From Nymphaea colorata (Eukaryota; Streptophyta; Magnoliopsida; Nymphaeales; Nymphaeaceae): a DNA stretch of 64,000 nt. The stretch spans positions 39,919,115-39,983,114 of the forward strand of contig NC_045138.2 of NCBI RefSeq assembly GCF_008831285.2. The letters are read 5' to 3'. Both the position numbers and the translations under genes were made by a program. Positions 22,995 through 34,800 of this stretch are shown here, piece after piece (within the stretch, counting starts at the first letter, position 1; each line of letters opens with the position of its first letter). The notes below the pieces were generated by a model, which worked only from the letters and a program-made list of their open reading frames with translations, did no database searches and was not told where the DNA came from.

Positions 22995-23130
22995 CATTTT
23001 CATAGTCGCCGGTTGCAGCAGCCATCGTTGCAATTCTTCCTCCCAAGCAGATTAGCAACACATACATGAAGAGAAGGTTAATGCTCGAGATAGTCTTGGG
23101 CTGGGCCATTGTTGCACATGAAGAAGCCAT
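21014..23130 (-). CDS. Glucan endo-1,3-beta-glucosidase, GH17, secreted
   Basis: GH17 enzymes cleave beta-1,3-glucans such as callose or fungal wall glucan, and many are PR-2 defence proteins. Two exons on the minus strand: 23130-22995 (45 codons plus one base) and 21972-21014, joined in phase 1, giving 364 residues. Exon 1 is a signal peptide with core NLLFMYVLLICLGG. The one- or two-exon layout with an intron near the end of the signal peptide is typical of the family. The mature part opens with VGVCYGLLGNNLP. The catalytic proton donor is Glu in ITVGNEVFG, and the nucleophile is Glu in VVSESGWPSGG. The FALFNENQK and NHFGLFYP motifs close the barrel. The protein ends VYPIDFS with no C-terminal CBM43/X8 domain or GPI signal. 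The ATG at 23130 is chosen; a second ATG lies seven codons on. The intron carries a small transposon and a GA/CT tract at its donor. Confidence 0.95.
22079..22283. mobile_element. Probable non-autonomous hAT-like insertion with poly-T
   Basis: This lies in the glucanase intron. Candidate 8-bp flanking duplications are AAGTTATG (22071-22078) and AAGGTATG (22284-22291), one mismatch. The right end reads CCCCCTGACTCCGCCCCTA; the left end TAAGGTGAAATCAG is a degraded inverse of it. A run of 35 T occupies 22200-22234. The ends resemble the GGGGCGGAGCCA-type termini of other elements in this window (26710-26902). The left end is too decayed for certainty. Confidence 0.5.
22964..22992. repeat. (AG)n microsatellite adjoining the glucanase splice donor
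   Basis: Read on the gene's strand, exon 1 ends at 22995, the donor is gtt and then (CT)14 follows at once. It is the first sequence of the glucanase intron. Confidence 0.9.
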
Positions 23131-24766
<1,636 letters not shown>

Positions 24767-24819
24767 CCTGTGAAGGTGTAGGGCTTGTGGGGCCCATTTG
24801 GAGGACCCACCAAATGGGC

Positions 24820-25219
24820 ACAAGGCATTAATGGAAGGCCGCTTCGAATTAAGTTCACTCAGAAGGACGTTTGTGTTGAAACTCTGTTGCCTTAATTCCG
24901 ATGCTTCGAAAATTAGTGGTCAACCATTTCTTTCAAAAGGCTTTTGTGTCATTTTATAAAGGAGTTTTTTTTTCTTTTTTTTGGTCAAGGTAATTTTTTT
25001 CACCTTTTTATGTGTAATCTGACTTTGTAGGGGGACCGACTTGTTTTTGTCATCAGGGTCATTTTAGTCTTTTAGTTCCCTTAATTCATTGGATTCTAAC
25101 GCGTAAAGAATGAGAAATATAGGTCAAGGGTCAGCTGACGACCAAAAGCACGCCAAACTGCAACGTCGAGGGTTTACGTAAGAGAATGAAGAAGCAGCCG
25201 ATCGGAATTTTTCCCTAAT
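24820..25219. other. Gene-free AT-rich spacer
   Basis: There are no supported genes. I see only poly-T tracts and no transposon termini. Confidence 0.35.
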
Positions 25220-26460
25220 GTCCAAATTAATTTTGAAGTTTCTCTTATGTTTTAATTATTTACGTTCCTATTTCAGCTGTTTGTTTTAGAAAAAAAAGTA
25301 TATTAAGTGTTGAATGAACCTATACACTAAATAGAAAGCATGCCAATTTCGAGTGAACTAAGTTCACCCACCCACCACCCAACAGAGAGCCGAAGTTTCT
25401 ACCGAACCCTTCATTCTTATAAAATACCTCGTAATTCAACTCAATTCTAAATGTTTACAATGGTGAACAGTATCTGAAAACACAAGATATCAAAGCAATT
25501 TTTTTAAAAATATATTTAAATTATTCTTTTTAAATCACATAACCATCATATTTTCAAAAGAATAATATAATATATTGTTTGTGAGTATTGGCTGACTCTG
25601 CCCATTAACTTTTTTTCAGTTGGGGAGCTTGCTCCAAAATCAGCCCATAATTACCTAGATAGAAAGTTGGCCAACTCAATTCAACTTTAGATGTTATTAA
25701 AGCTGGGGGTGGATATAAAACATATAAGTGAAAGTCATTCACTTTTTTTTTTTTTAATTTTTTTTTGGAGTTTTCCTTATATTTTAGTTGCTCATACGTA
25801 TGTTTTAGTTACTATTCAAATACAATAATGTAATTTCGAGCATTTTTTAGCCGTTGAATCAGCCAGTAGACTAAGTAGAAAACTAGCCAATTTGATTCAA
25901 CTTCGGATGGGTTGCAACGGCTGTGGTAACTGCAAACATATAAGTGAAAGCGATTCGCTTTTTTACTAAATAAGAATTTGAAGGCTTGAAGTTTTTCTTA
26001 CAATTTAATCAATTATTTATAAGCATATTGCAGTTGTTTCTCGAACATATTATAATAGCAATATTAAATCGATCCATTCCACTCACTTTTAGAACTATTA
26101 TAAAAGTTACATATGGATCACAATTTAGAAACTTTGTTGCGTTCATTTACCATAGATACGAGACCAATGGTGATATGGATTTAAGGTTGGACCTTCCCCT
26201 ATTCGACCTTAAACCACTTGAACGTAGCATGGATTTGAAATGCATGTTATCCAGATCCCGTATATGGGGGTTCTTACGTGACATAGCTTTTAAACCAGTC
26301 TTGGATCTCGTATGAGGCTACCAAGTATCGCCTTAAAAGGCTCATTCACTCAAAAGAAAGCCAACCAATTCAATTGAATTTTGGATTATAGCAGTAATAG
26401 TGGACGGTGTATAAACATGCATATAAGTGACAGCTATTTTTTTTCTTATTATTTTCTAAT
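25220..26460. repeat. Degenerate tandem repeat, three to four units
   Basis: Similar blocks recur near 25620-25800, 25855-26030 and 26335-26490: AGAAA then GCCAAxTCAATTCAA, CTTxGGAT or TTTTGGAT, then ATATAAGTGA(A/C)AG followed by a poly-T stretch, then GAAGTTTTxCTTxTAxTTTAG. A weaker fourth copy starts near 25235. Unit spacing is irregular (about 225 and 480 bp), so the array has decayed by indels. It is non-coding and of unknown origin. Confidence 0.5.
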
Positions 26461-26499
26461 GCTTTTGAAGTTTTCTTGTACTTTAGCTGTATTTATATC

Positions 26500-27030
26500 T
26501 CTGCTAAACTCTTCAGCCCTCAAGGCAAAAAACCTTCACTGATGCAAAAAAAAAAAAATTATACTTAAAACATTGTCGCTAAAACCTTCACTGACGTTTT
26601 TCAACATGTCGTTCAATTGGGGTAACATTAGTGATGTTTAGGCGTCAGCAAATCCAATCCATGAGTTTCAGAAGAGCGAGCGATTTACTGACCTTTGCAT
26701 ACGTCACATCAAGGGCGGAAGGAGGGGGGCCGCCTGGGCCGTGGCCCAGGAGAGCGCAAGAAAAAAAAATTACATTGAAAAAATCAAATTTTTTTAGTTT
26801 GGCCCGACCCATCGCTTCTCTTGGCCCTACCCGTCGCTCCTCTTGGCCCGACCCATGGATTTGTTTGGCCTGCCCCTAAAAAAAATCCTAGCTCTGCCCC
26901 TCCGTCACATGATTATTGTGCGAGCTTATCACTGATGTTTCTTTGCGTCGACAAACATTTATAGTGGCATCATTTGCGCCTCATTAAATGTTATTTTTAC
27001 TGACCTCTACCTAGCTTCTTTCGGTAATTT
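26500..27030. mobile_element. CACTA-like subterminal repeat region (interrupted)
   Basis: Short motifs such as CTTCACTGACG, CTTCACTGATG, GGCGTCAGC and TTTACTGACC recur on both sides of a small hAT-like insertion at 26710-26902. Clusters of such motifs resemble the subterminal repeats of CACTA elements, where the transposase binds. No CACTA terminus or transposase was found, so the class is only a suggestion. Confidence 0.3.
26710..26902. mobile_element. Short hAT-like non-autonomous element
   Basis: A 193-bp segment is flanked by perfect 8-bp direct repeats CGTCACAT (26702-26709 and 26903-26910). It begins CAAGGGCGGAAGG and ends CTAGCTCTGCCCCTC, imperfect inverted ends. The centre repeats TTGGCCCGACCCATCG-like units. 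It has no coding capacity. Confidence 0.65.
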
Positions 27031-27392
27031 TTTGAAATTATGTTGTTACTTAATTTTAGTATTAGATACATACAAAAAAATATCAAATTGGTAACTGTAG
27101 ACATTAATACACCATAAAAAGTAAAGAAAGAGGTGATCAACAAGTTCTTCCATAATGCAGTGTCCATGCACCTGCGACCAAGGAAATTATGAACGCCTGC
27201 AATATAAACACAGGTTTATATTAGCTGGGCAGCTAATTTTACCATTAATCAAAGAGTAAATAAAGCATTTTCGATCGTCATATCTAATGATCATTCATGA
27301 TTCAATGATTTCAAGAAGCGGTGCAACTTTCGCAAGATATTAAAGATGTCATTTCATTTGAATACATAATAAAAATATAAATGATCACATAC

Positions 27393-27530
27393 CTCGCAGG
27401 TTGGATCAAACATGTTCTTCAGCAACATGCATTCAGATTCAGCTGCAGAGAAAGTCACACCAGAGGTTTGCAAACTTGACTGCTCTTGAAAAGGAATGGT
27501 TGAAGGTTGCTCTGGAGTGATGCCATTGAA
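27393..27530 (-). pseudogene. Isolated exon of an RBM39-like splicing factor
   Basis: Read on the minus strand, this stretch encodes SLFNGITPEQ, then a Pro/Gln/Ser-rich linker, then SECMLLKNMFDP, ending CysGlu at a good donor (gtatgt). The core ECxLLKNMFDP is characteristic of the last RRM of plant RBM39/CAPER-type splicing factors, where an intron also falls just after the FDPxTE segment. The rest of the RRM (an EPDFDLDIKEDV-like stretch) is not found within the next kilobase on the minus strand. A short segment after an acceptor near 27220 does not match. So this is most likely a gene fragment, perhaps carried by a transposon. The upstream splice site is unclear, so the right border is approximate. 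Confidence 0.45.
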
Positions 27531-28427
27531 CAAGGAAGCTCCAAGTGAAGCCACAATACCATAACAGATGCACAATATTTTAATGGTTAGAAAATCAAAA
27601 CGAAAAGAATACACAAAAAAATGTGGTGCTAGCCTAAGAACAAACCTTCTAAGCCCACAAACCACCACAAGATAGATATAATAAAGTAAGTAATTTGTAA
27701 ATAGTAGAATTGATCAAGAGTGATGGCCTTCTCACAGCAAAATCTCTCTTTCTTTTGCCTCAATCTTCACCAAACAGTCAGAGAAGGACAAGAAAAAAGC
27801 TCCAAACAAGAAATAGAAGCTTTCTCTCTCTCAATCTCTCATCTTCTCTCTCTAACAATATCTCTTGTTGTTTCAATTCAGTGGAGATTCTCCTCGAAAG
27901 GAACTCACAAAAAGGGAAGAAACCTCAAAAGCTCTAGAATGACCAAAACCGAGAGGCTTTCCTCTTCTTTCTCTCTTTTGTTTGAAACTTTTCAAAAACA
28001 GTCGACAAAATTTTGGGTATGGGCTTCTTTTCAATGCTTCCAACTTGAAGTACGTAGGCCTTATCATTCTTTTGACTTGGATTTGGATCCTCTACATGGA
28101 GGTGATCCAGCCCAACCAGGGGCGCAGCCAAGGTAGGGGTTTGGCTCCACTTCAAATTTTTTTTTTTCAAAAAATTTATGTTTAAATTTTAAAAAATTTT
28201 ACTTATTTTATATAAAAATTTTAAAAAATGATATTTCGTCAAAATTTAAAACGAATCAGGTTCATTAACAATTCAGGAATTTGGATCTTCACCGGCATTT
28301 AAGAAATGGCGGAAATAGCCTTTTTTTAAATACCCCACCCTTCGCTTGATGTGTGCCGATCACCGCCTTGATGCACTGTCATTTAACAAGCCCTACCGAC
28401 CCTTTTGAAAATTTCACGATAGTTTTA
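27531..28427. other. Non-coding stretch, possibly TE-derived
   Basis: No gene is supported. CT-rich sequence at 27750-27860 and a GGGGCGCAGCCAAGG-like motif at 28118-28132, similar to termini of small elements elsewhere here, suggest transposon debris. No matching right end was identified. Confidence 0.35.
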
Positions 28428-28752
28428 AGAAAAGCAAATACTAGTGGACCTATACAATGAGGTTATAAATTTATCCAGATATTTTCCAGTTAATTATTAG
28501 GTTGATGGTCCGATATTGTTAGTCCTGTCTAATAATGCAATATGTTTCAGAGTATCGCCTCCCGAAGCATAGTCAATTCGCCGGCAGTCTGGTATCTTTG
28601 CAAGTTCTTATTTTTCTTGATAAGATATGATTATTGCAACTCAAATTTGAAGGCCATCAAGAACCAGAAAATTTTAATTTTCAACATAGTAAAAGCTTAT
28701 GTATATTTAGATAAGATTTGCTTATTGCAAGATAAATTTGAAGGCCGTCAAA
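28428..28752. repeat. Dispersed repeat pair, copy 2
   Basis: This is the counterpart of 19490-20140, with the same block order but without the 320-bp interruption. It ends in a poly-A run at 28750-28770. Confidence 0.65.
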
Positions 28753-28929
28753 AAAAAAAAAAAAAAAAAATTCATAGGAGAACAATTTTGTATGGTTCCA
28801 TCACATTGGATCCCTCTGTTCCATTTCTGTTTAAGCAGCGCTTTGCTGGGCTTGTCAGCGCAAGTAAGCCTTTGAATCCCGAACTGAATCTCATATTTCA
28901 ACATGTAAACTAACATATCACTAATAATT

Positions 28930-29890
28930 AAAGATGTCGATAAATTGGATTTGAATCAGATATACCTCCGCTTTTTCAAATATTCACATCTTCGGATTCT
29001 AATACGAATAAAGAAAAGTCATATCCAATGAATCTGAAATCCGATTTCACAATTTATTCATATCCAAATCCAAATTTTGAATCGAATTTTGCCAATTTTC
29101 AAAATGTAAAAGCATTAGATAGAGCATATTTATGTATATTTGAATCAGTATCCAAACAGATGTCATTCTCTTTTTCTAATGTTTGGTCATTTTATTTGAA
29201 TTTGGCTCAGTAAAATGGATGTACAATTCCAAAACATCAATGATTCAATCAGAATGGACATATCCGAGTACTCACTTTTAAGTTCAACAAATGTCTGAAA
29301 TATGAGTTTTTAATAAAATTTTCCACTTCAAAAGGGAATGAAAGTCAAATCTCTGTAGTGGTCAAATGTCAGGGCATAGTTGAATTAAGCAATGGTGTCG
29401 TGATGGCCAATTATAAAAATATTTTTGACAAATAGATGAAAAAATATATAACACTAATTAAAAATAAGAAAATCTTTAAAATTTCCTTAAAAAGTCTTTT
29501 CTTAATTGGCCACTGAATTGAATTGGTTTTCTACCTATTTGATTTGATCAAGCACCCAGTTCAAGCCAAATGGATCATGAGGAGTCTGACTTAATATCTA
29601 AGGATGCTAATGGATCCAATTTGGATTCAACATTCAACCGAACCATATCAAGAAAATCAGATATAAAGAAAAGTTTGATGCCTAATGGAAAAGATTTAGA
29701 TGGAATAAATGATATTCAACTGGATTCAGATTTAAGTGAATATTTCATCGGATACAGTTTTCGATAAATATCTTGTACTCAATGTCTATAATGTGGTTGG
29801 GATTCAGTTTAAAATCCAGGTTCAAATTCAGATGAATCTAAAAGCCGAATTCAGATTATGAATTCGGTTTTTGGATCCGGATATGTTAAA
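28930..29890. repeat. Degenerate AATCCGAAT-type simple-sequence region
   Basis: The stretch is dominated by variants of AATCCGAAT / GGATTTGAAT / CAAATCCAAATTT on both strands. Similar sequence occurs near 40190-40310, 41270-41660, 43960-44350, 58140-58540 and 60960-61380. Short open frames inside it are artefacts of the biased composition. It is probably a decayed satellite-like or TE-internal repeat. Confidence 0.5.
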
Positions 29891-30728
29891 AGAATTCCTC
29901 GCTGAGGCATCTGAAATCCGCTATTTATTTAATAAGTGGATCTCTCTCTCATATCAACTTCTTATAGTGGTCTTAAGGTGATGCAGGATGAGCTGGAAGA
30001 GATTGGCACCACACTACCCTTACCTTACGGGGCCCCCACTCAGGTTAGCGTTTGACGGCAAGTAAATATTTAACAAAAAAAAGGTCTTCCTTACAACAGA
30101 GGATATTTCAGGAGAAACAAGTTTGGAAACTTTTGGAGTTGTTCAATAGATTTTGAAGTCTTTTTGGAGTCATCAACTGCACTTCCAAAATTTTTTCTTG
30201 AATGCTGATGACACCTTTTAATGTCTAGTCTCTGGCATCTTCTTTGAATGTTTATTAAACCTTTTTCAAGTTTTATTTTGTTTTAGGATTAATCATCAAT
30301 TGAAAGGATTCTCGATTTCTAACAAGGATTTTTTTTTTTTAAAAAAAATCTCATGTTTTCTAGATCTGTAAACATTAAATCTGAAAGTCTATTTATGGTT
30401 CTCAAGTTAAAGGATCTCAAATCAAACCCTTCTCTCCTCTGACTTGAGATCCATAAATTCAAGGCTTAGTGCATGATGACATTAATTAATCTGTGTTTCT
30501 TTAATCCATAGTTTTGTTGGAACCATGGATTAAGGTGGGCGCCCTTGCTAGCTTGTAACCAGAGCAGAGATGAGTTTGTATTTCTTCCGTTCAACTGCCT
30601 TTTTGCCTCTATATTTGTAATTCAGACAGCTAATTTAAAAGGTGGTTTTGTCAGCCTTTCAAATATTGAGCCCGTTTTCCATGACTAACAACATTAAGTC
30701 AATGAAAGGTTAGCTGTTCATCTGAATC
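29891..30728. other. Upstream region of receptor kinase A
   Basis: No gene was seen. This should contain the promoter of kinase gene A. I could not identify a convincing TATA box. Confidence 0.35.
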
Positions 30729-30932
30729 ATGGTCTCCGAAGAACCTCAATTTCAATTCTCTCTCTCTCTTTCTCCTCCTCCACCTTCTTCTTCTTCTTCT
30801 TTTATAGCTATTGAATCCCTTGAACTTTGTTTGTCAGGAGAAAGTGGTCTGGTTAATGGAGTTCTGGTGCACGGGCTACTGAAGGCGTTAGCACAAAGTG
30901 GGTGGTGGCAACAACAGCTGACCAGAGAATAA
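30729..30932 (+). promoter_or_regulatory. Possible uORF in the leader of kinase A
   Basis: An ATG at 30729 opens 67 codons, low-complexity at first (Ser/Leu/Pro runs), and stops with TAA at 30930-30932. One base separates this stop from the ATG of kinase A at 30934. If the transcript starts upstream of 30729, this would be an upstream ORF able to limit translation. Whether it is transcribed is unknown. Confidence 0.35.
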
Positions 30933-30933
30933 G

Positions 30934-31505
30934 ATGATGGACGCAGAACCCGTGATCTTCTTCTTCCTCCTCCTTTTCTTCCTTCCCTCCATTTCCTCCC
31001 AAAGTCCACCTGCCAGGTTGCCTCCTAGCGAGGGTACGCCTCTTAAGCTTTCTCTCTCCCTCTCTTCTTCTTCTTCGAATCCCTGAACTCTTTTCGTCGT
31101 CGTTGTTTCGTTTGTCGTCGAGGTTTTCCAAGGAAACGGAGACGGACACTCTGGTTTCTGCTTGGTTGTCACGCACGCTATATTGATGGACGGGACTTGC
31201 ATTCTGCGATCGTCGTCCGGACCATCGGTCCTTTCTTCTTCTTTTCTCTCTCTCTTGATTCGATTTTGTGCATCATCATCTTGTCACTACTTCTCTCTCT
31301 TATATAAACTCGGAATGAGATCAACCAGTCTCGCCTCGTTCTCCTTTTTCTTTTTCATTACTCTGCCGACGACAGTTATACTGATTACGCAAAGATACAT
31401 AAATTAAAAAAAGCTTCAAGGATGATATATGTACGACCCCCGTTACTCTCATCTCCTTACGCGAGCACGTAATCATAATCATTGGCTGAGTGACAGCACC
31501 CTTTT

Positions 31506-31559
<54 letters not shown>

Positions 31560-31763
31560 TCTCACCATTGGAAGCACCTAACTTTTGAAGCGCAGTGGCT
31601 GCGCTCCAGCGATTTGCAGACATCTTGGGGAAGAAAGACTGGGACTTGAATGATCCGTGCAGAGGCGACAACGGAATTACTTGCTACTGCAACGGTACCA
31701 TCTGTCACGTGACAAGCATGTATCTCTCTCTCTCTCCCTTCTTTTAATTGATATCTACTAAGT

Positions 31764-31800
<37 letters not shown>

Positions 31801-34800
31801 ATCTTTTTCCTTGTTGGTGCTAATGTTAGGCTTACATGAATGCAACCAGAGTTCTGAAAGGGCAAGGGCTGCCTGGAACACTACCGAGAGATCTGTCAGG
31901 ATTGCCATATCTTGGGGAACTGTAACTTCTTTCTCTTCAACACCAAAATTTTTCCCTTTGATTCCCGGGCTTGTATTGAATGATCCGGAAAGTTTCTTAA
32001 GTGTTTAACTACAATTCTGCTTCTGCTGCCTTGTTTTGGCATTTCGAACATCAGGGATCTTACTCGCAATTACCTCTACGGATCGATACCTCCAGAGTGG
32101 GGCAAACTGAGACTTGTTAATGTGTAAGTAATGGAGTAATTGTTTCTTATATTTATTTCAAGATGTAGTTCGTTCTCAACAGTGCCTTTACTTATATCTG
32201 ATTAAACATCTCTTGTTGCATGCTCTCATTAATGTATATCTTGGTAAGTATATCGACAAAAGATGAAATTAGTTTCATTAATGTATATCTTGGTAAGTAT
32301 ATCGACAAAAAATGGAATTAGTTTCATAAAAATGATACTTGAAACTAAAAACAAAAAAGGCTTGTTTCGCACTGAAAAAAATTATAATAAGACACCTAAC
32401 TTTTAGACAAATAATAATGCTGCTCAACTTTTTAAAAGTTAATAAACAAGCGGCGCTCAACTTTTGATGGAAATTCTCATTGAACTAACTGTATCTACGT
32501 TAATATTTAATATAAGATGGCAAAAGTTCCTGTAAAGACTCGCTTCTCTCCTGGCTGATAAAATTAGACATTTAAGAGAGAGAGATTAGTCAATTTACAT
32601 AAAAAATTAGATATATAAGCCTTTCTTTGGCTCCTTCGATTTACATGCACGAATTAACCTTATGGGGAGTGAATCTTCTTCCACCACATTATATTAGGTC
32701 GCTCATGTCAAACCGCCTGTCAGGGCCCATCCCGAAAGAGCTAGGAGACATGATCACTCTTAAGAATATGTAAGTTTCCTCTCTTTTTTCTTTTTTTCCT
32801 GTTGGCCGCCCTAGAGTATTAATTTACCACTTTAACTGATCTTATGCGAATAAACTGCAGAACGCTTGAAGATAACGAGTTTTCAGGGCCACTTCCCCCA
32901 GAAATTGGAAATCTGAAAAATCTTGTGAGACTGTAAGAGATCTAGTTCCATAGTCAAACTGTGCTAGCCTTCTTCTTTTCTTGCTTAGTTAATTTGCTGA
33001 CGTTGGTTTGTATTCAATTTGAGCAGAATCCTCTCCTCAAATTACTTCACAGGACCATTACCAGCTACAATGAAAGAGCTAACGAACATGACGGACTTGT
33101 AATAATCAACTTTCCTTTGTTTTTCCAATTTTCTTTTATGGAACATGTATAGTTAATTCACATAAAACTAATGCCACAGATTACCATGTTTTAATGTGCT
33201 CTGTTTGTTGAAGCACACACTAGGTTTTGCATATTTATTTGAGACATGCAATAACTTTTCATCATATTATTAGAAATTATTGCAACTTTATTCCTTCACC
33301 TTTTTTAAGTACCAAGCACTGAACACCCACCCAGTATCTAAAGCCTTTTCATCTGTTGTGCAGTAGAATAAGTGATAATGGGTTTTCTGGGAAACTACCC
33401 GAATTCATCTTCACTTGGACTTCGCTCACAAGATTGTAAGTTGGTCCCTGATGCCACGTGAATCTCGTATATATCGAATACTAATGTTAACTAATTGATT
33501 ATGGTTTTTGGCTTTCTGGTAGGCAAATTCAAGGAACAAGTTTGACAGGTCCCATTCCTTCTAACATTGGTGCACTGGAAAATCTAACCCAATTGTATGC
33601 CTCTTTATCTGCTCTTTGCTGCTTTACTGTCCTTAATTAGGCTCTTATCCTTTGCGGTATGTCACCATGCTCTGTTTGATTGTAGGATAATGAGTGATAT
33701 AAAAGGGACGGGATCCAGTTTCCCAGATATAAGTCAACTAATGAACCTAACGATACTGTAAGTTGTATGAGCATAACTTTCTTGCTATGTATATGTTGAA
33801 TCTATAGATATTTTGTTCGCGGGAAAGAAAGAACTGACCTTCATTTGGTGAATGCTGTTGTAGAATACTAAGATCGTGTAACATTTCTGGGGAGATTCCT
33901 GATTATATTGGTCAAATAAAGAATCTGAAGACGTTGTAAGTCATCGTGTTGTTTAAAAAAGAAGAGAGAATTTTTTATTTGGTCTGTTTTTTCGATTAAT
34001 AATACATACCCTGTGCTATTCGTGCTTCCTTTCTCTCGACAGAGACCTAAGCTTCAATAACTTATATGGAGGGATTCCAAACTCTCTGAATGACCACAAA
34101 AAACTACAGCAACTGTGAGAATATCCTCACTCCAGCAAACAGTTCATTTGACAATCTTGGCTTCAGTAAAATGGATGCATGACCGTGTTACTTCTTTTCC
34201 ATTAGGTTCCTAACAAGCAACTATCTATCTGGCAGCATTCCAGAATGGATCATGACGCAGAACCTGAACAGGCAAGTTTATGTTGAACAATTCTTTATAA
34301 ATCCCTTCCGAGGAAAAGAGCAATTCGTTTGTAGCTTCTCTCTCTCCACACACAGATATATATATATATATATATAGAATGTGTTGTCTGCATTAGTTAC
34401 TGCTGCTATACTGTTTTTAGGTATATTAACTGTCGCTAAAAAGTACTGCTAAACATATTTTTCTCATAAAAATGCAAAATACTTGCACTCACTACTCAAA
34501 TTTTAGAAATATCACCAACGGAAGAATTTCTACCCCCATTTGCTATTTCAACTACATAACGTGTGGTAATTCTCAGAACTGTCAGTATATATTAACAGTA
34601 ACTACTGTTATTGTGAGAAACATGTGGCGTTGATCACTTAAGGCCAGTATTTCATAATGCTAGAATTCGTTGATGCGCATAACTCCTTGCTTAAGTTGAG
34701 TCTATTAGTATAGGATTACCTCATGTTGGCTGATTATGCGCCCAAGGGATTTTACCATTTCTTGCCGGTAGATCTTGCTTTGCAGTTTCGCTTTGGTGGA

